Source of the DNA: Synechococcus sp. BO 8801
GTDB lineage: Bacteria; Cyanobacteriota; Cyanobacteriia; PCC-6307; Cyanobiaceae
DNA length: 64,000 bases
Reading direction: 5' to 3'
Assembly (NCBI RefSeq): GCF_002252675.1
Contig: NZ_NQKY01000006.1
Coordinates: forward strand, 101,118-165,117
The number at the start of each line of letters is the position of its first letter. The first letter of the stretch is position 1. The translations under genes were made by a program, and so were the position numbers. Under the pieces are notes generated by a model, which saw only the letters and a list, made by a program, of their open reading frames with translations, was not told the origin of the DNA and searched no databases. Below, in pieces: positions 34,195 through 42,637 of this stretch.

Positions 34195-35178
34195 ATGGGC
34201 CCATCGGTCGAGCGTCGCCAGCCGATCCGGACGGTGCGGCTGAGCCACCGAGGCGGGATGCTCCATGCGGAGGAACGACGGGGCTGGCACCGCCACTGGC
34301 GGGAGCCCTATCGTTTCATGCTGGCCATTCCCTGGCCGGGCTTTCTGCTCAGCATCGCCGCCAGCTATCTGCTGCTGAATCTTGCCTTCACGCTGCTCTA
34401 TGCGCTGGATCTCGATGGCATCGGCGGGGCTCCCGATGGCCAGCGCCTTTCTGTCCTGGATGCTTTCTTCTTCAGCGTCCAGACCCTGGGCTCGATCGGT
34501 TACGGCGTTCTCCATCCCAGCAGCCTCTGGGTGAATCTGGTGGTCACGGTGGAGGCCTTCTTCGGGCTGCTGTTCATCGCCGTCACCACCGGCCTGGCCT
34601 TTGCCCGCTTCTCCCGCAGCCGGGCCCGCCTGCGCTTCAGCCGCGTGGCCACGATCGAACCCTGGCAGGGGCACCCCACCCTCACCTTCCGGGTGGCCAA
34701 CGTGCGCCAGAACAGCCTGGTGGATGGGCGGATCCGGGCCTCCCTGGCCATGAACGAGGAGAGCGGCGGCCGTCGGATGCGCCGCCTCGTTTCCCTGCCG
34801 CTGGTGCGTGATCAGTCGATCAGCTTCCAGCTGATGTGGACCGTGATGCACCGCGTCGACCAGCACAGCCCCCTGTTCGGCCTCAGCCGGGAGGAGCTGG
34901 AGCGGCGCCAGGCTGAAATTCTCGTGGCCTTCCAGGGACTCGACGAAATCCTGCTGGCACCGGTGCACTTTCGCTGCAGTTACGGGGCGGCCGATCTGCG
35001 GCTGGGGGAGCAGTTCCGCGACATGGTGCAGATCGACGGCCCCGACAGCGTGTTCCTCGATTTCAGTTGCTTCGATGTGACCGATCCCCAGGATCCGCCG
35101 CCGCTCCCACCAGCTCCCGGCCATGGGGAAGGAGATAGTCGATCGCCGGACCCACCGGCACAACACCCGTGGGGTTGA
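34195..35178 (+). CDS. Inward-rectifier (KirBac-type) potassium channel
   Basis: 327 residues with a basic N-terminal slide-helix region (WREPYRFMLAIPWPGF), outer helix LLSIAASYLLLNLAFTLLYAL, pore helix and filter SVQTLGSIGYG, inner helix LVVTVEAFFGLLFIAVTTGLAFARFSR, and the cytoplasmic immunoglobulin-like domain (LTFRVANVRQNSLVDGRIRASL and onward). The filter carries Ser where most K+ channels have Thr (SIGYG). The gene end overlaps the converging hydroquinone reductase by 116 bases. The Pro-rich tail after residue 300 is probably the part shared with that overlap. Confidence 0.9.
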   Translation: MGPSVERRQPIRTVRLSHRGGMLHAEERRGWHRHWREPYRFMLAIPWPGFLLSIAASYLLLNLAFTLLYALDLDGIGGAPDGQRLSVLDAFFFSVQTLGSIGYGVLHPSSLWVNLVVTVEAFFGLLFIAVTTGLAFARFSRSRARLRFSRVATIEPWQGHPTLTFRVANVRQNSLVDGRIRASLAMNEESGGRRMRRLVSLPLVRDQSISFQLMWTVMHRVDQHSPLFGLSREELERRQAEILVAFQGLDEILLAPVHFRCSYGAADLRLGEQFRDMVQIDGPDSVFLDFSCFDVTDPQDPPPLPPAPGHGEGDSRSPDPPAQHPWG

Positions 35179-36095
35179 TCATGGTGTGGCTCTGGTAATA
35201 GTGGCGCTTGATGTGCGCCATGTTCACGGTGTTCGCCACCCCCGGCACCTGGTAGAGATCGCGGGTGTAGGCGAACAGGTGGGGGTAGTCCACCAGCCGT
35301 TTCAGGTTGCACTTGAAGTGCCCCACATAAACCGGATCAAAGCGCAGCAGGGTGGTGAACAGGCGCCAGTCCGCCTCGGTGATCGCAGGTCCCAGCAGAT
35401 AGCGCCGGCCGGCCAGGTGCCCCTCCAGCCAGTCGAGCGTGGCGAACAGGGGACCCAGCGCCTCCTCGTAGGCCTCCTGGGTGGTGGCGAAGCCGCAGCG
35501 GTACACCCCGTTGTTGACGGTGGCGTAGATCCGCTCATTGAGGCGGTCGATCGCCTCGCGCAGCGCCGCCGGATAAACGTCTCCTTCGCGGGCGCCCAGG
35601 TGATCGAAGGCGCTGTTGAACATCCGCAGGATCTCGGAGGATTCATTGCTGACGATCGTGCGCCGTTGCTTGTCCCAGAGCACCGGCACGGTGACCCGGC
35701 CGGAGTAGTGGGGATCGGCCACGGTGTACAGCTGGTGCAGGGCTTCGGCGCCCTCGTTGGGGTCCGGCACCACCCCCTCCGCCGCGTGGAACGTCCAGCC
35801 CCCGCTCGCCCATGAGCCAGTGCACGACGGAGAGCGGGATCAGGTCCTCCAGCCCCTTGAGGGCGCGCAGGATCAGGGTGCGGTGGGCCCAGGGGCAGGC
35901 CAGTGACACATAGAGGTGGTAGCGGCCGGCTTCGGCGGCAAAGCCGGCCTCGCAGCTTGGACCGGCCGATCCATCCGGGGTGATCCAGTTGCGGAACGCC
36001 GCCCGCGAGCGCTCGAAGCGGCCGGCGCTGCTGCCGGTGTCGTACCACTGGTCTCTCCAGACCCCGTCCACCAGCAGGCCCATCACGGTCGCCAT
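35063..36095 (-). pseudogene. Glutathionyl-hydroquinone reductase, interrupted by a frameshift
   Basis: Two frames join into one ECM4/YqjG-type protein. The N part (from 36,095) has [20 protein letters not shown] with the catalytic Cys and runs to HWLMGERG; the C part (from about 35,800) continues as [24 protein letters not shown] and ends NPTGVVPVGP, with [10 protein letters not shown] and EADWRLFTTLLRFD between. The break is at a run of five C on the plus strand (35,799-35,803); four would restore the frame. These enzymes reduce glutathionyl-hydroquinones. A genuine mutation and a sequencing error in the homopolymer are both possible. Confidence 0.85.
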
Positions 36096-36213
36096 GACGC
36101 CCGCGGACCCTAACGGGCCTCCTGCGCCACCTGTTCACCCGGCGGACCCTGGGCGCCAGGGCGGGAAATCGCCCCCATCGTGGAGGGATGAGCGGCGCCG
36201 ATCCCTGGATGCC

Positions 36214-37461
36214 ATGGCCGGTTTGAACCGACGCGGTCCCCTCCGCGGGATCGCCCTGCTCCTCAGCGGGGTCCTGCTGGCTGGGGTGCTGTCAGGGGTG
36301 CTCGCGTGCCTGCCGCTGCTGTCGCCAGCGGCGAAAGCCCAGGACCAGCCGGAGGAGCTGCGGGGGGTGTGGCTCACCGCCAACGACATGCCCGTGCTGC
36401 GGGACCGCAGCCGCATGCAGGCCGCCGTGGATCAGCTGGCGGAGCTGGGCTTCAACCGGCTCTATCCGGTGGTCTGGAACGGCGGCTTCGCGTACTACCC
36501 CAGCCGGGTGAGCGAGGCGCGCCAGCTGCAGGACTTCAGCTTCCGCGGCCTGCAGGGCCAGGACATCCTGGCCGAGCTGATCAGCGCCGGCCGCAACCGC
36601 GGGCTCAAGGTGATCCCCTGGTTCGAGTTCGGCTTCATGGCGCCCCCGGAGTCGCCGCTGGCGCAACGGCACCGCAGCTGGCTCACCCAGACCCGCGACG
36701 GCGGGCTCACCTCCACCAGTGCCGCCGGCCGGGTGGTGTGGCTGAATCCCTTCCGGCCGGAGGTGCAGCAGCTGATCACCGACCTGGTGCTGGAGGTGGT
36801 GAACGACTGGGGCGCCGATGGCATCCAGTTCGACGACCACATGAGCCTGCCGCAGGAGTTCGGCTACGACCTCTTCACCAGGGCGCTCTACCGCAAGGAC
36901 ACGGGCAAGGATCCACCGGCCAACCCCGAGGATCCGGCCTGGGTGAAGTGGCGCGCCGACCGGATCACCGCCTTCCTCGACCAGCTGGCCAGGGCAATAC
37001 GCGCCGCCCGCCCCGGCGCCCTGATCTCGATCTCCCCCAACTACTACGACTTCGCCTACAAGCTGCAGCTGCAGGACTGGCGCGAATGGGTGCGGCGCGG
37101 CATCGCCGATGAGCTGCTGGTGCAGATCTACCGGCCCGATCTGGAGAGCTACGGGCCCCACCTCAGCCGGGCCGAGGTGCAGGAGGCCCGCCAGCGCATC
37201 CCCACCGCCATCGCCGTGTTGAGCGGCCAGCGCAACCGCCCCACCCCCCTGGCCCTGATGGCCGAGAAAGTCGCCGCCAACCGGGCCCGGGGCCTGGGGG
37301 TGGCTTTCTTCTACTTCGAGAGCCTGTGGAGCCTGGGCCCCGAGCCGCCCGCCGAGCGCATCGCCGGGCTGGCGGAAATGCTGGGCCCCCGTCGGCAGGC
37401 GCTGGGGGCCTCCGGGGGCCGCGGAGCTACATCGCCGCCCCTGCCGCCGCCGCCTCCCTAG
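36214..37461 (+). CDS. GH10-like (GHL10/YngK-type) exported glycoside hydrolase
   Basis: I start at ATG 36,214 because it puts an N-terminal signal anchor (GIALLLSGVLLAGVLSGVLACL) at residues 12-33, with a possible lipobox-like LAC. The mature domain has ELRGVWLTANDM, AVDQLAELGFNRLYPVVWNGG, IPWFEFGFMAPP, WLNPFRPEVQQ and GADGIQFDDHMSLP, typical of the DUF187/GHL10 family. Substrate is probably a cell-envelope or environmental polysaccharide. A Pro-rich tail ends the protein. Divergent from the hydroquinone reductase. Confidence 0.85.
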   Translation: MAGLNRRGPLRGIALLLSGVLLAGVLSGVLACLPLLSPAAKAQDQPEELRGVWLTANDMPVLRDRSRMQAAVDQLAELGFNRLYPVVWNGGFAYYPSRVSEARQLQDFSFRGLQGQDILAELISAGRNRGLKVIPWFEFGFMAPPESPLAQRHRSWLTQTRDGGLTSTSAAGRVVWLNPFRPEVQQLITDLVLEVVNDWGADGIQFDDHMSLPQEFGYDLFTRALYRKDTGKDPPANPEDPAWVKWRADRITAFLDQLARAIRAARPGALISISPNYYDFAYKLQLQDWREWVRRGIADELLVQIYRPDLESYGPHLSRAEVQEARQRIPTAIAVLSGQRNRPTPLALMAEKVAANRARGLGVAFFYFESLWSLGPEPPAERIAGLAEMLGPRRQALGASGGRGATSPPLPPPPP

Positions 37462-37533
37462 CGAACGCCGGGAGCTGACGTTGACACCCCCCGACGCCCC
37501 ACTACCAAGGAAAGAAGCACCCGCCTTCCCCCC

Positions 37534-38610
37534 ATGCCCGAGCCGGCCGCCGACCTGCCCCTGGCCGTCCCGACCCACCAGCGCCTCCTGGAGCTGTCCC
37601 CCGCCAAGGACACGGACGCCGAGGAGCTGCGGCAGAACCTCTCCGCCCTGGTGGCCCTCGACCGGGTGCTGTGGCTGGGGGGTGATGAGGGACGCAGCCT
37701 GTACCGGTTGGACCGCCTCGGCGATCACCACTACGGCAACCTCAGCGCCGTGAAGCTCAGGGACTTCGGTCTTGCCGGTGGCAAGGACGACGGCGAATCG
37801 GACATCGAGGGGCTGGCCCGTGATGGTGATCGCCTCTGGATGGTGGGCTCCCATTCCCTGCGGCGCCGCAAGTACGACGCCAAGGCAGGACCCCTGAAGC
37901 TCCACGACAGGCAGAGCCGCAACGCCCATGTGCTCGGCTGTCTGCGGCTGGATGGGGAGGGCCGGCCCGTGGCAGGGCAGCGGCTGGCCTTCGATGCCGC
38001 CGAGGGCCGTGATGCCCTCACCGAGGCCCTGGCGAGCGACCGGCGGATCGCCCCGTTTCTGGCGATCCCCGGCAAGGACAACGGACTCGATATCGAAGGC
38101 ATCGCCGCCCGTGGCGAGCGGGTGCTGGTGGGGCTGCGCGGACCGGTCCTGCGGGGCATCGCCCTGGTGCTCGACCTCAGCCTGGGCGGCCTCGATGGCG
38201 ACGGCCCCACCCTCAGCCTGGAGGCCCATCGCTGCCGCTACCTGTCGCTCAGCGGCCTGGCGGTGCGGGATCTGGCCGTGGTCCCCGGCAGCGACGACGT
38301 GCTCGTGCTGGCCGGGCCGACGATGGACCTGGCGGGCCCCTGCTACCTGCACCGCTGGCGCAACGCCCTTGGCCCGCAGGGTTCATCCCAGCAGGACGGC
38401 GTCACCCTGGAGAGAACGGAGCCCCTGCTGTGGATCCGGGATGGCCGCCCCGGTCGCCCCGGCCAAGGCAGCGACAAACCGGAGGGCCTGGATGTGCAGC
38501 GCCATGGCGACCAGCTGCTGGCCTGGGTCGCCTACGACGATCCGGTGGCCGCCAGGATTGGCGAGCAGGGAGTCAGCACCCGCCTGGATGGCTTTGTGCT
38601 GCCGGACTGA
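37534..38610 (+). CDS. DUF3616 domain protein
   Basis: 358 residues. Beta-propeller-like repeats with LSALVALDRVLWLGGDEGRSLYRL, DIEGLARDGDRLWMVGSHSLRR, DIEGIAARGERVLVGLRGPV and a C-terminal DKPEGLDVQRHGD block are the DUF3616 pattern. The recurring D(I/L)EG motif suggests metal or phosphate coordination in a propeller, but no reaction is known. No signal peptide is seen. It lies 72 bases downstream of the GH10-like gene on the same strand. Confidence 0.85.
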   Translation: MPEPAADLPLAVPTHQRLLELSPAKDTDAEELRQNLSALVALDRVLWLGGDEGRSLYRLDRLGDHHYGNLSAVKLRDFGLAGGKDDGESDIEGLARDGDRLWMVGSHSLRRRKYDAKAGPLKLHDRQSRNAHVLGCLRLDGEGRPVAGQRLAFDAAEGRDALTEALASDRRIAPFLAIPGKDNGLDIEGIAARGERVLVGLRGPVLRGIALVLDLSLGGLDGDGPTLSLEAHRCRYLSLSGLAVRDLAVVPGSDDVLVLAGPTMDLAGPCYLHRWRNALGPQGSSQQDGVTLERTEPLLWIRDGRPGRPGQGSDKPEGLDVQRHGDQLLAWVAYDDPVAARIGEQGVSTRLDGFVLPD

Positions 38611-38612
38611 CG

Positions 38613-39197
38613 TCAGCCCAGCTCCACCCCGTCGAACAGGTGGCGGCCGGGGGCCTCCGGCGAGGGATCGAACCAGTACTGCTCCACCAGCGTCAGGAAG
38701 GCCTGCCGTGGCAGGCGGCCGGGGGGCAGCCCCAGCGCGGCCAGCATCCGGTTGAGGTTGGCGGCGATGCCGGCGGTGGGATGGCCGTAGGCGGCGGCGA
38801 AGGCGGCCAGGTCGTCGAGCTCGAGCTGGCCATCGCCATCGAGGTCGAGCACGTCGAAGAAGCCACCGGCGGAGCGGGCCATGAACTCCCGCGCGGCCTG
38901 GGGATCGGCACCGAAGGCGGCGAACACCCGGCCATGGGAGGCCAGGAACTCGTCCTCATCCACCGTGCCGTCGTGGTTCTGGTCGCGGCGAGCGTTCTCG
39001 TGCCGGTAGGTGTCGAGCAGCAGCCCCAGCAGATCCGGGAAGCGGCTGGGCCGGCCCTGCCAGCGCCGCGCGATCCGCACCGCCACCGGTTCGAAGTCAC
39101 CCTCCAAGGTGTGGCGGCCGTCGCCGTCGCGGTCGTAGAAGCTGAACAGCCGGCGGTAGCGCCGCATCAGCTCGGCCGGCAGGGAGACGCTCGACAT
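38613..39197 (-). CDS. EF-hand calcium-binding protein
   Basis: 194 residues with at least three EF-hand loops: DRDGDGRHTLEGDFE near residue 22, DQNHDGTVDEDEF near 72 and DLDGDGQLELDDL near 115, plus a fourth degenerate region. The layout resembles sarcoplasmic calcium-binding proteins and calerythrin. No signal peptide. It probably buffers or senses cytosolic calcium. Stop is three bases from the converging DUF3616 gene. Confidence 0.88.
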   Translation of the reverse strand: MSSVSLPAELMRRYRRLFSFYDRDGDGRHTLEGDFEPVAVRIARRWQGRPSRFPDLLGLLLDTYRHENARRDQNHDGTVDEDEFLASHGRVFAAFGADPQAAREFMARSAGGFFDVLDLDGDGQLELDDLAAFAAAYGHPTAGIAANLNRMLAALGLPPGRLPRQAFLTLVEQYWFDPSPEAPGRHLFDGVELG

Positions 39198-39281
39198 CCA
39201 CCGGGCCGCAGAGGATCTCGATGGTACGGGGCCGCCGCTGCCTGCGCCTCTGGCTGCCGCTGCATGCCCCTGCGGCCATGC

Positions 39282-39311
39282 TTGACGTCAACCGTTACAA
39301 CCTGTTACAAT
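39282..39311 (+). promoter_or_regulatory. Sigma70-type promoter with HLR1 (RpaB) direct repeat
   Basis: TTGACG at 39,282-39,287 and TACAAT at 39,306-39,311 with an 18-base spacer. Overlapping it, GTTACAAC-CT-GTTACAAT (39,294-39,311) is the two 8-base direct repeats spaced by two bases known as HLR1. Its overlap with the -10 box suggests RpaB repression in low light. The first hli ATG is 24 bases downstream. Confidence 0.75.
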
Positions 39312-39334
39312 TCACGAAACAAACTGAAACACTC

Positions 39335-39478
39335 ATGACCGACTCCTCCGCCCGCTTCGGCTTCGTCGCCTTCGCCGAAACCTGGAACGGCCGTCTCGCC
39401 ATGCTCGGCTTCGTGATCGGCCTCGGCACCGAGCTGCTCACCGGCCAGGGAATCCTCACCCAGATCGGTCTCGGCTGA
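39335..39478 (+). CDS. High-light-inducible protein (one-helix Hlip), 47 aa
   Basis: From ATG 39,335: MTDSSARFGFVAFAETWNGR, LAMLGFVIGLGTELLTGQG. The ExxNGRxAMxGF chlorophyll-binding motif is intact in a single membrane helix. Hlips bind chlorophyll and carotenoids in thylakoids and quench excess energy during photosystem II assembly and stress. The longer upstream frame overlaps the promoter and is rejected. Followed 46 bases later by a second hli gene. Confidence 0.92.
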   Translation: MTDSSARFGFVAFAETWNGRLAMLGFVIGLGTELLTGQGILTQIGLG

Positions 39479-39524
39479 TCGAGCAACGGCCCAGCCCTTT
39501 TCCTTTCCTTTCCCTGCCCGACCC

Positions 39525-39761
39525 ATGACCAACACCCCCGCCAACGACGCCTTCCTCCAGGGCGACAGTGAGCGTTCCATCCACATGGAGCAGCTCAAGC
39601 GCGTCGAACTCTTCAACGGCCGCGCTGCCATGCTCGGTCTTGTCATCGGTGTGCTCACCGAAGCCATCACCGGCTCCGGCATCGCCCACCAGATCGGCCT
39701 CGGCGCCCTGACCGACGGCTACGCCGCCTGCCGCACCCAGTTCCTGCCCTTCTGCTTCTGA
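39525..39761 (+). CDS. High-light-inducible-type protein, 78 aa
   Basis: Sequence MTNTPANDAFLQGDSERSIH then MEQLKRVELFNGRAAMLGLV. The motif E-x-F/NGRxAMLG is intact in one membrane helix (AAMLGLVIGVLTEAITG). It has a longer hydrophilic N terminus and a C-terminal tail ending FLPFCF. A variant Hlip likely co-transcribed with the preceding gene and controlled by the same HLR1 promoter. Confidence 0.88.
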   Translation: MTNTPANDAFLQGDSERSIHMEQLKRVELFNGRAAMLGLVIGVLTEAITGSGIAHQIGLGALTDGYAACRTQFLPFCF

Positions 39762-39775
39762 TCGTTCCGCTGCCG

Positions 39776-40021
39776 ATGCTGCTCCTGCCCCCCTTGTGTC
39801 CCTTCACGGCGGCCCGGATCGCCGGTCTGCAGGCCACGGTGCTGCTGCTGCTCACCCTGCTGATCAAGGCCCGGGTGCAGATCAAGGCGGCTTCGGCCCT
39901 GGGCCTGTTCCTGCTGGCCCTGCAGACCCTGGTGTTCCTGGCCGCAGCCGGAGCTCTGGGCCTGGTGGCCATCGGCGGAGCGGCCCTGGCCCTGACCCGT
40001 CCCCGCTCGGCCGCCGCCTGA
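39776..40021 (+). CDS. Small two-helix membrane protein, 81 aa
   Basis: Two long hydrophobic segments (LQATVLLLLTLLI near 18-30 and ALGLFLLALQTLVFLAAAGALGLVAIGGAAL near 40-71) with a short basic loop (KARVQIKAAS). It starts 14 bases after the second hli gene on the same strand and probably belongs to the same transcript, so a thylakoid or light-stress link is possible. No family is recognised. Confidence 0.6.
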   Translation: MLLLPPLCPFTAARIAGLQATVLLLLTLLIKARVQIKAASALGLFLLALQTLVFLAAAGALGLVAIGGAALALTRPRSAAA

Positions 40022-40034
40022 GAGACCCCCTTCC

Positions 40035-40478
40035 ATGACCGGCCTGCTGCAGCCACCGCTAGGGGAAGACGCGCTCCGGGCCCTGTTCACCAAGCCCTAC
40101 GGCGCCCCGGGGCCCACGCCAGAGCAGTGGCGGGCGCTCTACGACGGGGCGGTCCACTTCACCGACCCCACCCAGGAGCGGCAGGGCCTCGAGGCCTACA
40201 TCGTGGCCCAGGAGGGCTTGCTGCAGCGCTGCGATGACGTCTTCCTTGAGCCAGGTGCCGTGGCCCTCAGCGGCGATGTGGCCTTCGTGGAATGGACGAT
40301 GGGCCTGAAGATCAAGGGCTTCGAATTCATCTATCCCGGTACCAGCCGTCTTCGCCTCGGCGCCGACGGCCGGATCGTCGACCATCGTGACTACTTCGAC
40401 TTCGTCGGCCCCACCTTCACCCCGGTGCCGCTGGTGGGAGGTTTCGTGCGCTGGCTCTACGGGCGTTTCGTGGCCTGA
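40035..40478 (+). CDS. NTF2/SnoaL-like protein
   Basis: 147 residues with the NTF2-like alpha+beta cone: LYDGAVHFTDPTQERQGLEAYI, then FVEWTMGLKIKGFEFIYPGTSRLRLGADGRIVDHRDYFDF. The D-x-x-DY(F)D ending is typical of nuclear-transport-factor-2-like proteins of picocyanobacteria. It may bind a small hydrophobic ligand; no catalytic role can be stated. Fourth gene of the likely hli transcript. Confidence 0.75.
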   Translation: MTGLLQPPLGEDALRALFTKPYGAPGPTPEQWRALYDGAVHFTDPTQERQGLEAYIVAQEGLLQRCDDVFLEPGAVALSGDVAFVEWTMGLKIKGFEFIYPGTSRLRLGADGRIVDHRDYFDFVGPTFTPVPLVGGFVRWLYGRFVA

Positions 40479-40568
40479 AGGTTCCGATCAGCCAGCACCT
40501 GTGCCTGACGAAGGAGGGGGCAGACGGCGCGATGCAGGGTGCTCACGCCGGAATGGCATCCATCCCGC

Positions 40569-40964
40569 TCAACGGCCGGAGCCTGCGACGGGCGCCTGGC
40601 TCGGCCTTGCTGATCGGTGATGCCGGGACATCCGGGCCGGGCGACGCCCGGTGAGTCGCGCCAGCCGGGCCAGGGGCGTGCCGGCGCGTCGCGAGGCCTC
40701 GCGCTGCAGCTCGCGCCACGGGCGATCCACCGCTTCCATGGCCTCCGGGTCGTTGTGGTCGTGGACGCCGAAGAGCAGGGCGATAATCCGCTCCGCATCC
40801 ATGGCCTCGGCGGCGGCTTCCTGCCAGAGGCGCTCACTCAGGGAACGGTCGCCCCGCCGGAACTGGGCGTCGGCCAGCTGTCGGGTGAGCGCGAACACCA
40901 GCTGACGCTCCTTGAAGGCGGAGAAACTGCCCTCGAACTGATGGGGGAAGCAACCGCTGGCCAT
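40569..40964 (-). CDS. Hypothetical protein, 131 aa
   Basis: Begins MASGCFPHQFEGSFSAFKER; helical with GDRSLSERLWQEAAAEAMDA and a basic Arg-rich C terminus (RRAGTPLARLARLTGRRPAR). No domain is recognised. Flanked by convergent and divergent genes, so it is its own transcription unit. Confidence 0.55.
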   Translation of the reverse strand: MASGCFPHQFEGSFSAFKERQLVFALTRQLADAQFRRGDRSLSERLWQEAAAEAMDAERIIALLFGVHDHNDPEAMEAVDRPWRELQREASRRAGTPLARLARLTGRRPARMSRHHRSARPSQAPVAGSGR

Positions 40965-41096
40965 GGGGGGTGCCCTGCTTCTGGAGTTCTGCTTTCAACT
41001 GTATCTGCTGCTACAGATTCTGACGCCACTGCCCTGCCGGTCCTCGCCCGCGGGCGCCCGCGTCACCAGGGTGGGAGTTCCTCCTGCGTTGAGGCC

Positions 41097-41549
41097 ATGT
41101 CCCCCTTCCCATGGCTGGTGATCGTCCACGCCCTGGCTGCCACGGTGTGGACCGGCGGCCACCTGGTGCTGGATCTGGGCGTGCTGCCGAGGGCCCTGCG
41201 GGAGCAGAGCGCTGAACGCATCCGTGATTTCGAGGCGATCTTCGAGCCCCTCGGCCTCACGGCCCTCGCCATCCAGGTGATCACGGGCCTCTGGATGGGC
41301 TCGATCCTGCTGCCTGGCTTCGATGGACTGTTCAACCCAGCGAGCCCGATCGGCGTGCTGGTGGGCACCAAGCTGCTGCTGCTGGGCGCCACTGCCGCCC
41401 TGGCCGTGCATGCCCGGCTGCGGCTGATCCCCAACCTCACGGACACCAACCTCGGCGGCCTGGCCTGGCACATCCGCGGCATCACCGCCCTGGCGATCGC
41501 CTTCGTGGTGGTGGGTGCCCTGATCCGGCTGGGTGGCGTGCCGGGCTGA
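41097..41549 (+). CDS. CopD-superfamily-like membrane protein, 150 aa
   Basis: From ATG 41,097 (MSPFPWLVIVHALAATVWTGGHLVLDLGVL). Four membrane helices with conserved His in helices 1 and 2 (HALAATVWTGGH) fit the CopD/DUF2214-like group of copper- or heme-associated membrane proteins. The last helix (GITALAIAFVVVGALIRLGG) closes the bundle. A much longer upstream frame is rejected because it would overlap the divergent gene at 40,964. Copper uptake or redox function is only inferred. Confidence 0.75.
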   Translation: MSPFPWLVIVHALAATVWTGGHLVLDLGVLPRALREQSAERIRDFEAIFEPLGLTALAIQVITGLWMGSILLPGFDGLFNPASPIGVLVGTKLLLLGATAALAVHARLRLIPNLTDTNLGGLAWHIRGITALAIAFVVVGALIRLGGVPG

Positions 41550-41626
41550 GCGGGTCCATTCGTTCTTCGCAGGAGAATGGACCCCAACTCCCCATGCCCG
41601 GTGGAAGGTGGCTGCAGAACGACGTC

Positions 41627-41872
41627 ATGTCCTTGCCGCCCATGTCCATCCCGATGATCGATCTCCCCTTTCTGGCGCAACTGCTGGTGGCCCTGTTCGT
41701 GGTCGCCACCCTGGATGGCCCGCCGCCGGTGGAACCCGCCCAGGATCCGCCTCCCAGGGAGCCGGAGCCGCCTGAGCCGTTGCCGGGTGGCTGGTCGGCG
41801 GAGACCGACCTCCACGCCCAGCGCCTCCTGCGGCTCGAGAAACGCCGTGACACCTTTGCCTCCCAGCCGTGA
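41627..41872 (+). CDS. Small Pro-rich membrane-anchored protein, about 81 aa
   Basis: One hydrophobic segment (MIDLPFLAQLLVALFVVATL) followed by a Pro/Glu-rich linker (PPPVEPAQDPPPREPEPPEP) and a charged tail. Start choice among three Met codons is uncertain. Its stop shares bases with a GTG of the next frame, which hints at coupling. Function unknown. Confidence 0.45.
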   Translation: MSLPPMSIPMIDLPFLAQLLVALFVVATLDGPPPVEPAQDPPPREPEPPEPLPGGWSAETDLHAQRLLRLEKRRDTFASQP

Positions 41873-41937
41873 CCGGCCAGACGGATCAGGTTCCTAAAGT
41901 CTTTCAGCGATCGGCCACGCACGAGGGAGTGGGCGCC

Positions 41938-42633
41938 ATGCTCGAAGCTGTCGACCAGAAGGCGCTTTTTGATTACTGGCACGACCGTGTCCGGCTGAAG
42001 AACCTGCCGCGCATAGGCGCGCAGGACCACGTGCCGACCCAGGTGCTGCGGCATGAGTGCACCAACTACGACGAACTCAGACACCTCAAGGCCGTTCAGG
42101 ACCTTGACGAACTGGAGCGCTGCCGTGTCATCGCCATCATCAAGTACGAGTGCACCGCCAAGGTGCTGCAGCGGCGTACGGGACTGCTGAGGGATTACGC
42201 CCGGCAGTGTGAAGCCAACAGCCTGACGCAGCAGAAGGAACGCTCGCGCCTTGGCGCCCTGCTGCAGAAGCTCAAACAGGCGCTGCGGGGCCAGCAGGTC
42301 AAGATCGATCGCCTCGAAGCCCGCCTCCAGGCCCTGGAGGCGGAAAATGCCGCGCTTCGCTCCGAGCAGCAGCAGTCGAAGGCCGAGCTGCAGTTGCAGA
42401 AGGAGCTGCTTGCCCTGCAGCGGGCCCTCGATGCCGAGGTGGAACGTCGCCGGCAACTCGCCAGGAACAACCAGAGCCTCGGCGGCCGTGTCGCCCACAC
42501 CGATCGTTACCGGCGTCAGCGCGACGAACTGCGGGAGGCCCTCAGGGCCGAACGCCAGACCACCCGGCAGCTGCGCGGGGAGCTGGAACGGCTCCGGGCC
42601 GGGGAGCAGCTGGGCCTCGGCCTGGCCGAGTAG
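41938..42633 (+). CDS. Coiled-coil protein, 231 aa
   Basis: I start at ATG 41,938 (MLEAVDQKALFDYW) which has GGAG nine bases upstream; a GTG at 41,869 overlapping the previous stop is the alternative. After a conserved N-terminal segment (NYDELRHLKAVQDLDELERCRVIAIIKYECTAKVL) a long coiled coil rich in Gln, Leu, Arg and Glu extends to the end. Structure-like partner of the next gene. No known family. Confidence 0.7.
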   Translation: MLEAVDQKALFDYWHDRVRLKNLPRIGAQDHVPTQVLRHECTNYDELRHLKAVQDLDELERCRVIAIIKYECTAKVLQRRTGLLRDYARQCEANSLTQQKERSRLGALLQKLKQALRGQQVKIDRLEARLQALEAENAALRSEQQQSKAELQLQKELLALQRALDAEVERRRQLARNNQSLGGRVAHTDRYRRQRDELREALRAERQTTRQLRGELERLRAGEQLGLGLAE

Positions 42634-42637
42634 GGCC

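Noticed and set aside
40617..41549. A 310-residue version of the CopD-like protein
   Set aside because: The first 160 residues lie antisense to the gene at 40,569-40,964 and have no protein-like pattern; the four-helix protein starts at 41,097.
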